64,000 bases of DNA from the NCBI RefSeq assembly GCF_964204865.1, contig NC_135263.1:18211426-18275425 (forward strand), read 5' to 3'. A program made the translations under genes and the position numbers. This stretch comes from Styela clava. Its lineage: Eukaryota > Chordata > Ascidiacea > Stolidobranchia > Styelidae. The notes under the pieces were generated by a model that saw only the letters and a program-made list of their open reading frames with translations, was not told where the DNA came from and made no database searches. Shown here piece after piece: positions 38,209-49,279 of the stretch (position 1 is the first letter of the stretch; each line of letters begins with the position of its first letter).

Positions 38209-41200
38209 TCAAACAGGTGCAGAAACCACAGGTGCAGGTGACATGGATGGTGTACTATTTGTAACATCAACCTCCATCCCACTACTGCAGTCAGAGTTCT
38301 GCCTTTCGATTTGTGAGGGCATATCTTCACAAAGGTTCAACTCGAAATTTGCAAGTTTCGCTGCAGCACATTTTTCACAGACATAATCCAACTCTCTTGC
38401 TTCTTCAGGAGATACTGAAACACAGACACAGTGGAACCATCCCTCACATCCTCCATCACATTGTAACCAATCGACTTCTTCCCCGGTTGGTTGTTGGCAA
38501 AACACTGAGCCACCAGTAGCTTCTTTAACGGCACAAAATGCATATTCATCGTCATCAAAAGCAACAAAAGTATCAAGAACGCTTTGCTTTCCTTCACTTT
38601 TTCTCTTCTTCTTCTTTTCATGTTTTTTATTGTCTTTTCCGGAGAATGGAGTCCCATCGGTGGAATTACGCTGTTTCTTTTTCCTTTTCTCAGCAAAGTT
38701 AGTTATGGCTACTTCCTCTTTCTTTTTCCGTTTTCTGTCGGCTTCTTTGTCAAGACCGTTAGATTTGAGTATTGTTTGGCTAGCTTCTGATTCACACAAT
38801 TCTAAAAATTTTTCATCATTAATAGGTTGACTTGCCTGCAATATTTTCCATATCTGCTGAGTTTCATCCAAAGAAACTTCCAGCAAATCTCCTTCCATCA
38901 TCAACTCTTCCAGTATCGTTTTCATCTCATCTGGGAGATCAATAAGAGGACCTTTTAAAATTTCCTCAGTTTCCTTTCTGAGTTCTTTTACTTCTAAAGA
39001 AGGTTCATCAACTACTTCAGCTGAAGCAACATCCTCTTTGGTGGAAGTAATATCTTCAGAATGAACTGGATGAGGTGGTGTTTGTTCAGACTTTTCTTCT
39101 TTTGAAGTTTGTTCGTAATCAGAAACTGCAATTGGTTGTTCAATAGCATTATCTTTTTTGTGATTATCATCAACCTTATCCATGTCTTTTATGGATGGCT
39201 CATCAGTAGTGCTGGTAATAACCGCTTTCACTTCAGTATCCGGTTGATGCGACGGATTGTTTTCTATTTTTGAAGCTGGATTAGTGCTCTCTACTTCAGC
39301 ATTGACTTGAGATTGGTGATGATTTGAAGCACATGCTATCATTGCCAAAACTTCTGCTGCCTCCATTACATCTTCTTGTTCAGTATCTGTCTTTGATGCA
39401 GCAGATAGAAGAGCATCAACACCTGAGGAATCTACAGTCCTTGTCTCTTCCTGTGGACATGATTTTCGAAGAACACTATCAATTGTATCATTAATTGATT
39501 CAATTGAAGACATTCTTCTAGCAGTGGCAGATAAAGCTATTTCCGAGTTGTGTCCGTTTGTGAGGGAAATTTTAGGGACATCGGTTGAAATCTTTTTTTC
39601 TTGTTCCTGCCATAATTTTTCATTTTCTTTCATCTTCTTGTTTAGTTTTTTTATTATTGCTGCATACTCAGGGGCTTTTAAAATATCCCTTGCACGATCC
39701 TGCCAACTCATTGCACGTTCTGTCAAACACTGTAAAGCCTCACCTTCACGAATCCGAACAGGCAATTTCTGGAGTTGAAGCAAAAGAGATAAAATAACCT
39801 CTAACCGTGGTCTCCTTGAGCGATGACATAAAGGACATAAAAATTTTAGCTCATAGACCTGTTGTACTTTGCTTTTTTCTTTATTGAATTTAATCGGTGG
39901 CACACAAGAAGTATGAAACCAGTCATGACAGAGTTCACATTGAAGCATGAACCCGGATGATGGACGTTTGCAAACACAGTACGAGTCGTTTTCAGATTTG
40001 ACTTCAATATTTGTAGGTGTTATTGTGCTCTTTCTATTGTTCCGCGATCTCATATCTTTCATGACTTCTAGTTCTTTTTCTTCCATGTCCTTGAACTTTG
40101 CTACTACCTCAGCTGGGTCAATAGGATTTTTTATATCAAAATTATCCGTTTTGGCCCATTTTTCAATCATTTGTTGCTGCTCTGTCTGTGCATCTTTGAT
40201 TTTTCTTCGCATTGCTTTCAAGTTAGTCTGACCCCTATTTTCTGCAGAACGAGGACTCAATACTTCAAACAAAGAGAATATTGTGTTTTTCTTTAGGAAA
40301 GCTCGACAAGTTCTCTCTTTCCATTCTTGTGCTGCTTCAACTTGTGTGTTTAAAATTGGTAACTGAGACAGTTTGACTTCCATAGAATTTGCTTGTAGAA
40401 GGAGAGCTTCCAAAACCTCAAGATATGGATAGTAATCCTGATTATGAATGGTATGCAACTTTTTCTCCCAAATGTTTGCTTTTTCAACCACTTCCTGTAG
40501 CTCAGCACAATGTATAAGTTGCACTGGAACATTTTGGGACTCGGATGTGATAACTTCTGCTGTTTTTAGACTGCCTTTTTCCTTCATTTCGAGAAAGCTT
40601 TTAGCCTTATCCTCCCATGCTTCTGAAAGATTGAGAAGTTCCTGCAACTCAGCCATTGCACGTTCAACAGCAGGCCTAGGTGACACAGACACTCCAGAAT
40701 CTATCAACTTCCTTAATTGCTCCAATGTTATCAATGATGGTGGAGGATCACAATCATTTATTTCATCGTCCAAAAGGAGACAAGATCTGACTTCTTCTAA
40801 CCACTTTGCTTGTTGTAGTGCGTGGTGTAGTAACGTCACCTGTGGAAGTTCCAGATCAAAATCTAGTGAATCCTCTATCAAAACAGCAATGTTATGACTG
40901 CAAGGTTCTTCCTCTTGCAGAATAATTTCAGTTTGAGTAACAAATTTTTCAATTCGCTTTATATAATCAGAAACCTGATCCAAGTTTGGAATTGTGCATG
41001 GTAAACCTAATAGTTGTAGATAAAAAGCCCTTATTTCTTCCAGCGTCAATAAACAAGTATTTGGATGAGTTATAATACCAGCTGTGGAATGAATTTCTTT
41101 TTGCCTAGTCCTGTGCTTTCTAACCACAACAAGCTGTTGGGCAACTCGTGAACACTTTTCGGCTTCCCGTACAGCTGACTGCAATTGATGCAGCAAATCA

Positions 41201-43659
41201 TTTTCTGGAAATTTCCCTTGCACAGCTTCTTCAAGCAATTCTTTCAATTCGTGTAATGTATACTTGTTTTCAAATCTTGAAAACGCATCGCCTAATTTTG
41301 TAGTCCATGTATCAAAAGACTCCGCTCGCAATTTCATCTTATGAAGCAATGGAGGTAATTCATCCAATGTGTATCTATATCGAAGTATAAATTTACTTGG
41401 ATCACAAGTGCTGCAGAGCCTGTTGACATGGAACGTACAGACAAGGTGATCTGGTCTACATGGGCATGTAATTGCGGACAAAAAGCATGCTGTTTTGCAG
41501 ATGAAACACTGACGTTCATCATCGGGTACAACCTCAAAAGCTTCCCTTTCAGCTTGACATACACCAAGCTCATGAAGTTTCTTTCTTGCTTCTCTTTCCT
41601 CTTGCAGCATAGCAAGCATATCTCTGTAAACAGCAGCTGCAAGTTGAACATCTAAAACGTCAGGATTATTGGCGACTTTACATAAAATTTCTTCGTGTGA
41701 AAACACACATGCTCTTTTTACTGCGCGATAGTGAGCAACAGATTGTCTGCCAATAGGTATCCAATCAGCTGGACAAAAGTTCACGGCTTCTGCAAAGTTA
41801 TATCCCTGATTAAAACCTGCATGATATGCCCTGGGGAAGGTAACAATGAATTCACCCGCACATTGGTTAGTTCGGACAACTCGCACACCATTGTTCATCA
41901 GAGTTGAAGGATTGATAGTGGTTACAAGATGATGCATAACATCAGGGTGGTTCTTGAATAGGTCAGGTGCGGTATTTTGCATTACTTCTTCCAGTTTGAT
42001 TGCATCTTCTCTTGGAACACCATACCAAGTCTTTGGTTCTCCCCAGTGAAGATAATTGATAGAATATGTCCAATGATCTTCAATGTGCCAACAAAAAGCA
42101 GAGAAGCACATACCGACATAAACCCATGGTATTTTCATTCCTGACATGTCACCAGTCATATAACTTAGTAATGATTGTTTCGCAACTGGTAGATTGTTTA
42201 AATTCCATCCACTTTTTGCATAATCCTCTTCTTCAGCAGAAAGTGGATGTTTCTCTTTGTCGCACATTCTAGGAAATCCACTTCCGTGATTAAGAACATG
42301 AATATCGGCGCCATACTCCACTGCAACATCCTCTTCTATTGATCCAATTAATCTCCAGAATTCTCTTTCAACCAACTCAGTGGGGATCATGTGAACAGGT
42401 TTTGTAAAATATTCTGACTTAAAAGCATCAGCCATTTCTCCAAAACTTTGTAGTGTGTATTGCTTTCTTGCTTGTTCAAAACCATAAGCGTCTATGACTT
42501 TGTTGCATTCTTTAGACAAGCATTTTGGACATCGCCAATCCCCTTTGGGAACTTGGTTCAATGGTGGAATCAGACAGTAGGTATGGTAACTGTCATCACA
42601 TCCATCACAGAGTAAAAGTTGAGTGTCATTGTGATCCTTCAGACAAACTTTACAATTACCCATTGTATCAAGAATGGAGTATGGGAGCTGTTCTGAACCC
42701 TTCTTTCGTGTGTTTATTGAGGTTGTGTCAACTGTTGCGGTAGGAATTGCAGTTTCTGGCTTTATCTTAGTTTCTATTTCCCCGTTGTAATCCATCAAAT
42801 CAAATATATTTTTGCAATCCTCATTCTTCGGTTCTATTTTGATAGTAGCGGGTGCAGGTTCACTTTTAATTTCTTTTTTATTTGCCTCTTCTGATTTTAT
42901 TCGATTTCTTCTCTTAGCAATTAATCCCAGGCCTACCATTTTTGGGCCTGCACCAAAAAGCTGCAATTTGGCAAGTTCTTTGTTATTTGATACGTCTACA
43001 ACAAGAGATGGATCATCTATAGTTCTTCTTTTATTTTTCTGGCGGGCAGCTTCACTTTCATCTTCTTGCTCTCTCTGTGGTTTTACCTTGCTATTCCCTC
43101 CATATCTTCCTGAAAAACTTGGAAGTGGTTTCCCAGAGCCATCAAGGCTCTCAAGAAGAACGCCAGAAACCATTATGTCATATGGATACAGCAATCTTTC
43201 ATAATGTTGTTTTATTGTTGCAGAAAAATTTTTTGCAACTCCTAACTTTACACATGCGGCATTCCATTGGCGGTTCTTGCAGACTTCTTCAAATCCCCCC
43301 AATTTCCTTACGGTCTCATGGAGACCATACAAATCTAAAGGAGAGCCGGCAATGTGTGGCAGTCTGAATGTAGTACCCTGTAATTCCCAAAACTTAGCTA
43401 CTTTCTGAATGAATTGAAGTCGAATCCGAGTTTGAATACCTAATTCATTAAGTCTCTGTATTCTCGGTGTAAATTTGAAATTTTCTACGTCAATAGCAAA
43501 TGGGGGTTGCCAATAAGGTGGAGGCCGTATTTTACAAATGCCTGCTTTTTCTGCTATAGGTCTGATCTTAGCAATGTATCCAAGTGGATGAGCAAATTCT
43601 TCTTCGTTTGGCTCAAAAACTGGAGCCTCTGGAGGAGGAAAGAATTCATCATCAAACAT
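38209..43659 (-). CDS. KDM5: Lysine-specific demethylase 5 (KDM5), single exon, 1816 residues
   Basis: One unbroken frame starts at MFDDEFFPPPEAPVFEP and encodes the full family architecture. JmjN is at about 10-55, ARID at 75-160 (KFWELQG, HYERLLYPY) and PHD1 at 336-382 (CKVC..CDGCDDSYHTYC..CPKC). JmjC follows at about 490-640, with Fe(II) ligands H525 and E527 (WHIED) and H613 (YHAGFNQGYNF). Next come a C5HC2 zinc finger (about 718-752), the PLU-1 helical region, PHD2 from C1228 and PHD3 at about 1709-1754. It is a 2-oxoglutarate/Fe(II) dioxygenase removing methyl groups from trimethyl and dimethyl H3K4. PHD1 in this family reads unmodified H3 tails and PHD3 reads H3K4me3. Vertebrate orthologues have more than twenty introns and this gene has none in its coding sequence. 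All catalytic and zinc residues I can check are kept, so it looks functional. It is head-to-head with POLR2C, about 1.95 kb apart. Confidence 0.98.
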   Translation of the reverse strand: MFDDEFFPPPEAPVFEPNEEEFAHPLGYIAKIRPIAEKAGICKIRPPPYWQPPFAIDVENFKFTPRIQRLNELGIQTRIRLQFIQKVAKFWELQGTTFRLPHIAGSPLDLYGLHETVRKLGGFEEVCKNRQWNAACVKLGVAKNFSATIKQHYERLLYPYDIMVSGVLLESLDGSGKPLPSFSGRYGGNSKVKPQREQEDESEAARQKNKRRTIDDPSLVVDVSNNKELAKLQLFGAGPKMVGLGLIAKRRNRIKSEEANKKEIKSEPAPATIKIEPKNEDCKNIFDLMDYNGEIETKIKPETAIPTATVDTTSINTRKKGSEQLPYSILDTMGNCKVCLKDHNDTQLLLCDGCDDSYHTYCLIPPLNQVPKGDWRCPKCLSKECNKVIDAYGFEQARKQYTLQSFGEMADAFKSEYFTKPVHMIPTELVEREFWRLIGSIEEDVAVEYGADIHVLNHGSGFPRMCDKEKHPLSAEEEDYAKSGWNLNNLPVAKQSLLSYMTGDMSGMKIPWVYVGMCFSAFCWHIEDHWTYSINYLHWGEPKTWYGVPREDAIKLEEVMQNTAPDLFKNHPDVMHHLVTTINPSTLMNNGVRVVRTNQCAGEFIVTFPRAYHAGFNQGYNFAEAVNFCPADWIPIGRQSVAHYRAVKRACVFSHEEILCKVANNPDVLDVQLAAAVYRDMLAMLQEEREARKKLHELGVCQAEREAFEVVPDDERQCFICKTACFLSAITCPCRPDHLVCTFHVNRLCSTCDPSKFILRYRYTLDELPPLLHKMKLRAESFDTWTTKLGDAFSRFENKYTLHELKELLEEAVQGKFPENDLLHQLQSAVREAEKCSRVAQQLVVVRKHRTRQKEIHSTAGIITHPNTCLLTLEEIRAFYLQLLGLPCTIPNLDQVSDYIKRIEKFVTQTEIILQEEEPCSHNIAVLIEDSLDFDLELPQVTLLHHALQQAKWLEEVRSCLLLDDEINDCDPPPSLITLEQLRKLIDSGVSVSPRPAVERAMAELQELLNLSEAWEDKAKSFLEMKEKGSLKTAEVITSESQNVPVQLIHCAELQEVVEKANIWEKKLHTIHNQDYYPYLEVLEALLLQANSMEVKLSQLPILNTQVEAAQEWKERTCRAFLKKNTIFSLFEVLSPRSAENRGQTNLKAMRRKIKDAQTEQQQMIEKWAKTDNFDIKNPIDPAEVVAKFKDMEEKELEVMKDMRSRNNRKSTITPTNIEVKSENDSYCVCKRPSSGFMLQCELCHDWFHTSCVPPIKFNKEKSKVQQVYELKFLCPLCHRSRRPRLEVILSLLLQLQKLPVRIREGEALQCLTERAMSWQDRARDILKAPEYAAIIKKLNKKMKENEKLWQEQEKKISTDVPKISLTNGHNSEIALSATARRMSSIESINDTIDSVLRKSCPQEETRTVDSSGVDALLSAASKTDTEQEDVMEAAEVLAMIACASNHHQSQVNAEVESTNPASKIENNPSHQPDTEVKAVITSTTDEPSIKDMDKVDDNHKKDNAIEQPIAVSDYEQTSKEEKSEQTPPHPVHSEDITSTKEDVASAEVVDEPSLEVKELRKETEEILKGPLIDLPDEMKTILEELMMEGDLLEVSLDETQQIWKILQASQPINDEKFLELCESEASQTILKSNGLDKEADRKRKKKEEVAITNFAEKRKKKQRNSTDGTPFSGKDNKKHEKKKKRKSEGKQSVLDTFVAFDDDEYAFCAVKEATGGSVFCQQPTGEEVDWLQCDGGCEGWFHCVCVSVSPEEARELDYVCEKCAAAKLANFELNLCEDMPSQIERQNSDCSSGMEVDVTNSTPSMSPAPVVSAPV

Positions 43660-45609
43660 ATTGAATTTTTACATACAGCAGCTTATTAAGATCTTTAAAT
43701 ATGAAAACAAAATTCAGAAAAATTAATATGGATCTAATTAGATAGAATATACATATTCATCCCGGGGGAGAGGAAAGTACAGCCTAATCATATGGCGAAG
43801 CATGGCCTCTCATTAAGTTACCAGTCCATGTCGGGATGGGATTAGTTAGCCAGTTATTAGTTTTCGGAAGCAAGGACTTGATGGTGGAGGAGGCAGTAAC
43901 CGACCAGCGGTTATATGAACACCCTATGGCGGCGAGGAGTCCGGAAACCGTTTGCACATAACTAACCCTGCATGAGATCGGAACCCACGAACAGTAATCA
44001 GAGGTGCGGTGACAAGCATATTCCTAACACTTAGCATGATGCGCCACACCGCCGAGCCGGGAAGAGATATTTCAATTTCCTTAGCATGTCAATTGAAAAA
44101 CAAAATCATTTGGTTGAGTTGTAATTCTGTTGTGTATTTGCACAATCTTGTACATAAATTAAGAATTTGATCACATTGAGAAGATATCAAAATGCTTTAC
44201 TAAAAATTTAAATTGTCAATACATCATTTGCATTGAATATCATGTACCGGTAGGCTTACCGGTAAATAGTTTTATGTTTTTGTATATTTCCATGAGACAA
44301 CTTCGCTTTGAATAAAGCCGGAAAAATATTCAACCATCACTGTCATCAAATATTCTTACAACTTCAATTTATTGGAACAAAGATTATTCAATTTAGTGAT
44401 ATTTAAAAATGATCATTCATCCTGATATGTTGATTTGGCTAACTAGCAGAAGCCTAAATAAGGAGCTTACAAAGTGGGACAAGGTATCTGATCCAATCAC
44501 AGAAATACTTTTTTCATCTGTAGTTTATTAATTTTTATGTGTTGACATGATTCGGGTTGTAAACATTCCATTTTACACCAAATTTTAGTAAATTTGACAA
44601 GAATTACCAAGATGGAATTGGTACACCAGTCATGAGGAAAGCAAATTTTTATTAAAATCAACGAACTCCTGAATTTGTTTGATTAAGATTATAATTGACT
44701 AATATTACGAATGATTATGCCTAAACTCAACCCAATTCTAAACTCAAAATTTCAAAGTACTGAAGTATAAGGGTGGTCTGTGTTTATCATCCTTCATGCT
44801 GGTTAATATTATAAAAATGTTTTACTTTTGCACTGCTGAGGCAGGTATTTAAGAGCAAATTTCATACTAGATAATAAGGAAGCAACAATTTCAGTATATA
44901 CAGCTAAACGAAGGCGATAAATTCAGAAATCTCAGTACCCCGTATAGCATTTTTACGCTTCCTTAACGACTGACTGAACGGCGTCGGAAAATCGTAGATG
45001 AATTTAAATACACATCACACAGTCACAACATCGCCGTATATAAAGGATCTCACGAGAGAACGCGCACAATCAGATTGCATACCTTTTAAACTTAAACATT
45101 CCAAAAACTTTATTTAATTCAACACAAAATTGTTGCGCGAAATGCAAAAAATCCAAACAGTTTTTAGATTCTCGCACACACAGACATATCGCCAAAATTG
45201 GATCTACTACATTATTATTTCTACGCTGATTTTCATACCAGGAAAAATCTGCCGAACGGTTATTTAATCCATGGCAAAAATATAACTTAAAATTATTCTA
45301 ACTAAAATAAATTACCACACAGAAAGGAAAAATATTAGACGCACAAGACCCTGAGCACAATCCGTCGCCATTTTCGCTACGTGACCACTTGGTGTCCGTA
45401 AACACAAAGAAGAAAAAGGGCAATGACGCATTAAGATGAGAAAAAAGTTATTTCAGCAGAAAATAGAAAAAATGCAACCCGGCAAATTGTAATTATGTAC
45501 GAATTTTGCATTTGCTCTGTTCTTTCCAGGGGCGTATATTGAGGGGTTCGATTGTGTGCTTTTTTATTATTCTGGGTTTAGCGCTGACAAATCGAAGACA
45601 AACAATACA
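43660..45609. promoter_or_regulatory. Divergent KDM5 / POLR2C intergenic region
   Basis: The only space between the two divergent start codons. A SINE occupies 43750-44063. On the minus strand AAAATGGCGAC at about 45370-45380 matches a YY1-type site. On the same strand a TTTAAAG acceptor-like site near 43691 allows a 5' untranslated intron for KDM5, which would put its start of transcription near the YY1 motif. No direct evidence of either. Confidence 0.35.
43750..44063 (-). mobile_element. tRNA-derived SINE, full-length-like copy
   Basis: Read on the minus strand it begins near the GGCGGTGTGGCGCATCATGC block (A box region), has GGGTTCCGATC as B box, a body with ACTCCTCGCCG and ACCGCTGGTCGGTTAC, and ends near CTCTCCCCCGGGATGAAT. 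The same body recurs at 45780-46070, 46130-46180, 46300-46430 (inverted) and 58023-58165, and a head fragment lies at 61280-61350 and 61838-61995. A pol III promoter followed by a shared body and TCCTATCC-like tail fits a SINE. Confidence 0.8.
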
Positions 45610-48153
45610 ATGCCTTACGCCAATCAGCCTACAATCGCAATCACGGAACTTACGAAAGACAATGTGAAATTTGTTATTGAAGATACAGATCTCAGTGTTG
45701 CAAATTCACTCCGCCGGGTATTTATTGCAGAGGTGAGAATTTCTGATACCGGTAACCGAGAGGAACAGGATGGAGAACCCGGAGAGTTGGCTAAACCAAA
45801 GTTGGGTTCGCAGGTTCGAATCCCATGCAGGGATGGTTATGTGCGAGAGGATTGCTGGACTCCTCGCCGTCGTTGGGTGGTTCACGTAACCGCTGGTCGG
45901 TTACGACTTCCTCCACCACCAAGTCCATGCTTCCGAAAACAAACAATATAACTAATCCCATACCCGACTTGGAATGGTAACCGGACGAGAGGCCGTGGTT
46001 CGCCATATGGATAAGCCGTCTTTTCGGTTTTCCTCTCCCCCGGGATAAATATGTAAATCCTATCCTATCCTAAACTTGATATGAGTTTTGAACATGCCAC
46101 ATAAATGCACTAACGTGATGTAGGCAATTCAATATGAAAAAGCTGTCTTATCGACTATCCTCTCCCCCTGGATAAATTTTGAAGTCCTATCTTGTTGTAA
46201 CATAGAACGACTTAGAGATACCGTACTCCGACACAGTCTTTAAGGGTATACCGGTACCCTAGCTGCTGAATTACCTTATTTTTTTATTGCCCATATCGGA
46301 AGCCGTGGAGCCACCCTTTTCTGGCGAGGAGTCTAGAAATCCTCTTGCACATAATTATCTCCCACAGGATAATCAGAGGTGCGGTGGCGAGCGAATTTCT
46401 AATACTTAGCACAATAAATCACATTGTCTAGTCATACCCGACACTCGCTTTCTATTTGCTTCCATGGCCATTACAGTCGTCAACTCCTAAGCTATCCCAG
46501 AGTCATCCTCAACTTTTAACCTTTGCACATTTTAATAACTCATTCATTAATAACTTCATTCTTCTACCTGTACGCATGCATGAAATACAAATGTCTATAA
46601 GCATGGCATAGACTCAACAATAAAGATTACTAGAGTTCATGTTTCAATCTTATGAACTGGACTATCGGTGAATTAAAAAGTAGTGAAGTGTTATCCATTC
46701 TAATATTCTATATGAGACATGTTTCTTTGAAAAATTGTTTGTTTGTTGTGACTGCCCGCCTCACATTACTCTATTTAAATATATTTTAAGGTTCCCACAC
46801 TTGCGATTGACTGGATTCAAATTGAGGAAAATTCTTCAGTATTGAATGATGAGTTTTTATCACATAGGATTGGATTGATTCCATTAACATCCGATGAGAT
46901 AGTGGACAAAATTCAGGTAAATAGCAATAAGTAAAATTCAACCAAGCATATTTGAACGGGACCTATAGCCAGCCCATGCGATTAGGTCATTTTGTCTGTT
47001 CTCTATCTCTCATTGTTCCTCATTCTATGTATCATACCTGGTTAGTTGATGTACTACGGTAATTAATACATAAGATTATTCAAACCAAAGTGATCATTTT
47101 TTATTTTACTGAAGAACGTATTTATCCTGATTTCAGTACTCAAGAGATTGTATGTGCGATGAATTCTGCCCAGAATGTTCAGTGGAATTTTATCTCGATG
47201 TCAAATGTACAAGTGAAAGCACGCGACAAGTTACTACTCGTGATTTAATATCCATGAATCCAAAGGTAAAATGGTATTCTTGAAATCAAAATTATCCATT
47301 AGATGCTATTTTTTTATTTTATTTATTCTGCAGTTTCATGAGAAATACACATTTATTTATTATGGAATGAACAAACACTATCTGACTTTTCTACCCAATG
47401 TCTCGGTCATAATCATATCCAAATATTTTTTTCCAGTTTAAAACATTCCCATTATTTTGCTGGCTAATAGTGATTGCATAAAACATAAACATTTTGTGTA
47501 ACAAATGAATTGAATGCCGTTTGCATGTTAAACTAAGGTTGTTCCAGTTACATCGAGAAGTAGAGGAGACGAGGTTGAAAATTATGGAGAACAAGATGAC
47601 ATACTGATTGTTAAATTAAGAAAAGGACAATGCCTAAAATTCAAAGCTTATGCTAAAAAGGGATTTGGTAAGCGGGTTTCTTAATGTCTGTCTACTGTAT
47701 AATGCTTTCGATGAGAAACATTCGTTGGATAAATGAAACTTCAATATAAATATAGGAAAGGAACATGCTAAATGGCAAACAGTTTGTGCATGTGCTTTCG
47801 AATATGACCCAGATAACGCACTTCGTCACACAACTTATCCAAAACCCGAAGAATGGCCTAGGAGCGAACACAGTGATCTCACAGATGATGATGATAGACA
47901 TCAAGCAGAGTAAGTTGTCGTGGCTTGGTTTTATTAAAACCACAATGAGCTACAGTAGCCATTAAATTTATTTTTGTTCAGATTTGATCCGAATGGCAAA
48001 GCAAACAAATTTTTCGTCAATGTGGAATCTACAGGAGCCATAAAACCAGAGAACATCATTCTGTCAGGGCTCTCTGTTCTTAAGAAAAAGCTCAGTGACC
48101 TCCAAACACAGCTAAGCCATGAACTGCAGCAAGATGGACTAACTATCGCATGA
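45610..48153 (+). CDS. POLR2C: RNA polymerase II subunit RPB3, 6 exons
   Basis: Exons 45610-45732, 46791-46916, 47137-47265, 47538-47667, 47756-47909 and 47982-48153 join in phase to 277 residues, against 275 in human. Near-identity to the family is visible throughout: MPYANQPT at the start, [15 protein letters not shown], and the zinc loop [10 protein letters not shown] with four Cys. [46 protein letters not shown] and [16 protein letters not shown] follow. RPB3 pairs with RPB11 through its alpha-like domains to nucleate pol II assembly in the nucleus. An upstream in-frame ATG exists at 45556, but the conserved N-terminus fixes the start at 45610. The stop lies 24 bp from the stop of convergent MRPL30. 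Intron 1 carries a SINE 40-50 bp after the donor. Confidence 0.98.
45780..46070 (+). mobile_element. tRNA-derived SINE in POLR2C intron 1
   Basis: B box GGTTCGAATCC at 45813-45823, then the family body (ACTCCTCGCCGTCG, ACCGCTGGTCGGTTACG, AGTCCATGCTTCCGAAAAC, TAATCCCATACCCGAC) and a tail of TCCTATCC repeats near 46060. It has the same family structure as 43750-44063, in the opposite orientation. Confidence 0.85.
46300..46430 (-). mobile_element. SINE fragment (inverted head)
   Basis: On the minus strand CTAAGTATTAGAAATTCGC, CCACCGCACCTCTGATTA and CTAGACTCCTCGCC match the head of the SINE at 43750. The tail is missing. It lies in POLR2C intron 1. A tail-only fragment lies at 46130-46180. Confidence 0.7.
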
Positions 48154-48177
48154 TGATGCTGAGAAACGATCTTTTGG

Positions 48178-49279
48178 TCATAAAGTACCACCACCTTCTG
48201 CATCACTAGTTTGTCTGGCTTCAGGTGGATCTACATAGTTGAACATTTTAGGACCAATTTTTTCCAGATGATTTCTGCCACGTTGTCGCCAGAGTTTTTG
48301 ACACATTTGTAATTTGATACATCGTCTGGCTGAACAGTTGTTGCACATCCTGTACCCATCTACAACTTTCCACTGCTCTTGTTTTAATTCTGGTGCAAGG
48401 ACATTTTCGTTCTCGGGATTTTCCAATCGTTTGAAGATGATGAGTTCACCATTACTTTTTAAATGTGTCCCACCTATGTCCTCTTTAGTTGGGAGGCCAT
48501 TTGGAAATTGAATTGGATGAATTCTGAAAATTTGATGGTACTTAGCAAGTTAGCATACGACAATAGTCTGTATTATTTGGCCTTCCTAATTGAATTTACC
48601 ACCACGAGAACTGAGCAAAATCATAATACCTGATTAAATGTTTGACCTGCCAAAGTTTCTCATTATTATTTGCTGTGTTCATCTGCACTGAAATGTCATT
48701 TACCTGTGAAGAAAGAATAATAAAATATTAGGAATACTATTTATCTTATTGTAGTTGTTCAGGATTTTATGGATTTAAATACCAAATAAATTCAGACCAA
48801 AGTTAATTTGTAGCAATTGCAATACACCACTTATTGATGTCGGTTAAGGACTTTATTTTAATACCTTGTACAAACCCATATCCTTCATTGCTTCTTTCTC
48901 CCAGTATGGGCGAAACTTCAGCTTGTGTATCTGTGTAACCATCCACAACTTTGGTGGTTCATCGAGTGGGTAGTCTGGATACATGTCAGTCCCTTTTTCA
49001 AACCTATGTATGGGTGGATATGTGAATCATCCATAGTTTTTTTTTAACTTAATCATGATCAGTATTTCTACAGAATAAAAAGCTTCCTCTAAACACCTTG
49101 TTACACGCTATCATAGTTTGCATATGCTAGTTCACTCACCCCAATCTTTGCGCAGTTTCATCAATAGATGGTAGCCGTTCAGGATAATGATTCCTTCCCA
49201 TCCTTGGCACTTTATTTAGACAACTTGACTTCTGGATCAAGCGCCTGCATGTCACCAATAACGAGTGGGCACTTAGCAT
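48178..49279 (-). CDS. MRPL30: Mitochondrial large ribosomal subunit protein uL30m (MRPL30), 4 exons
   Basis: Minus-strand exons 49279-49140, 49003-48865, 48703-48630 and 48523-48178 are in phase and give 232 residues. The Arg/Ser-rich N-terminus (MLSAHSLLVTCRRLIQKSS) fits a mitochondrial presequence. The L30 core is recognisable: KLWMVTQIHKLKFRPYWEKE, MKDMGLYK, LWQVKHLIRIHPIQFPNGLP and LKSNGELI. Human MRPL30 is about 161 residues and stops shortly after this point. Here about 60 further residues follow, with a cysteine cluster (MCNNCSARRCIKLQMC, spacing x2-x4-x5) and a basic stretch (KLWRQRGRNH). It acts in mitochondrial translation. The gene is convergent with POLR2C. Confidence 0.93.

Noticed and set aside
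45800-45850. Possible functional tRNA gene at the B box GGTTCGAATCC
   Set aside because: No cloverleaf closes around it, and the same body and tail recur at several places, so it is the head of a SINE.
45556-45951. Longer POLR2C frame with an upstream ATG and read-through of exon 1
   Set aside because: The conserved N-terminus starts at 45610. The sequence after 45732 is intron containing a SINE, and the true next exon is 46791-46916.
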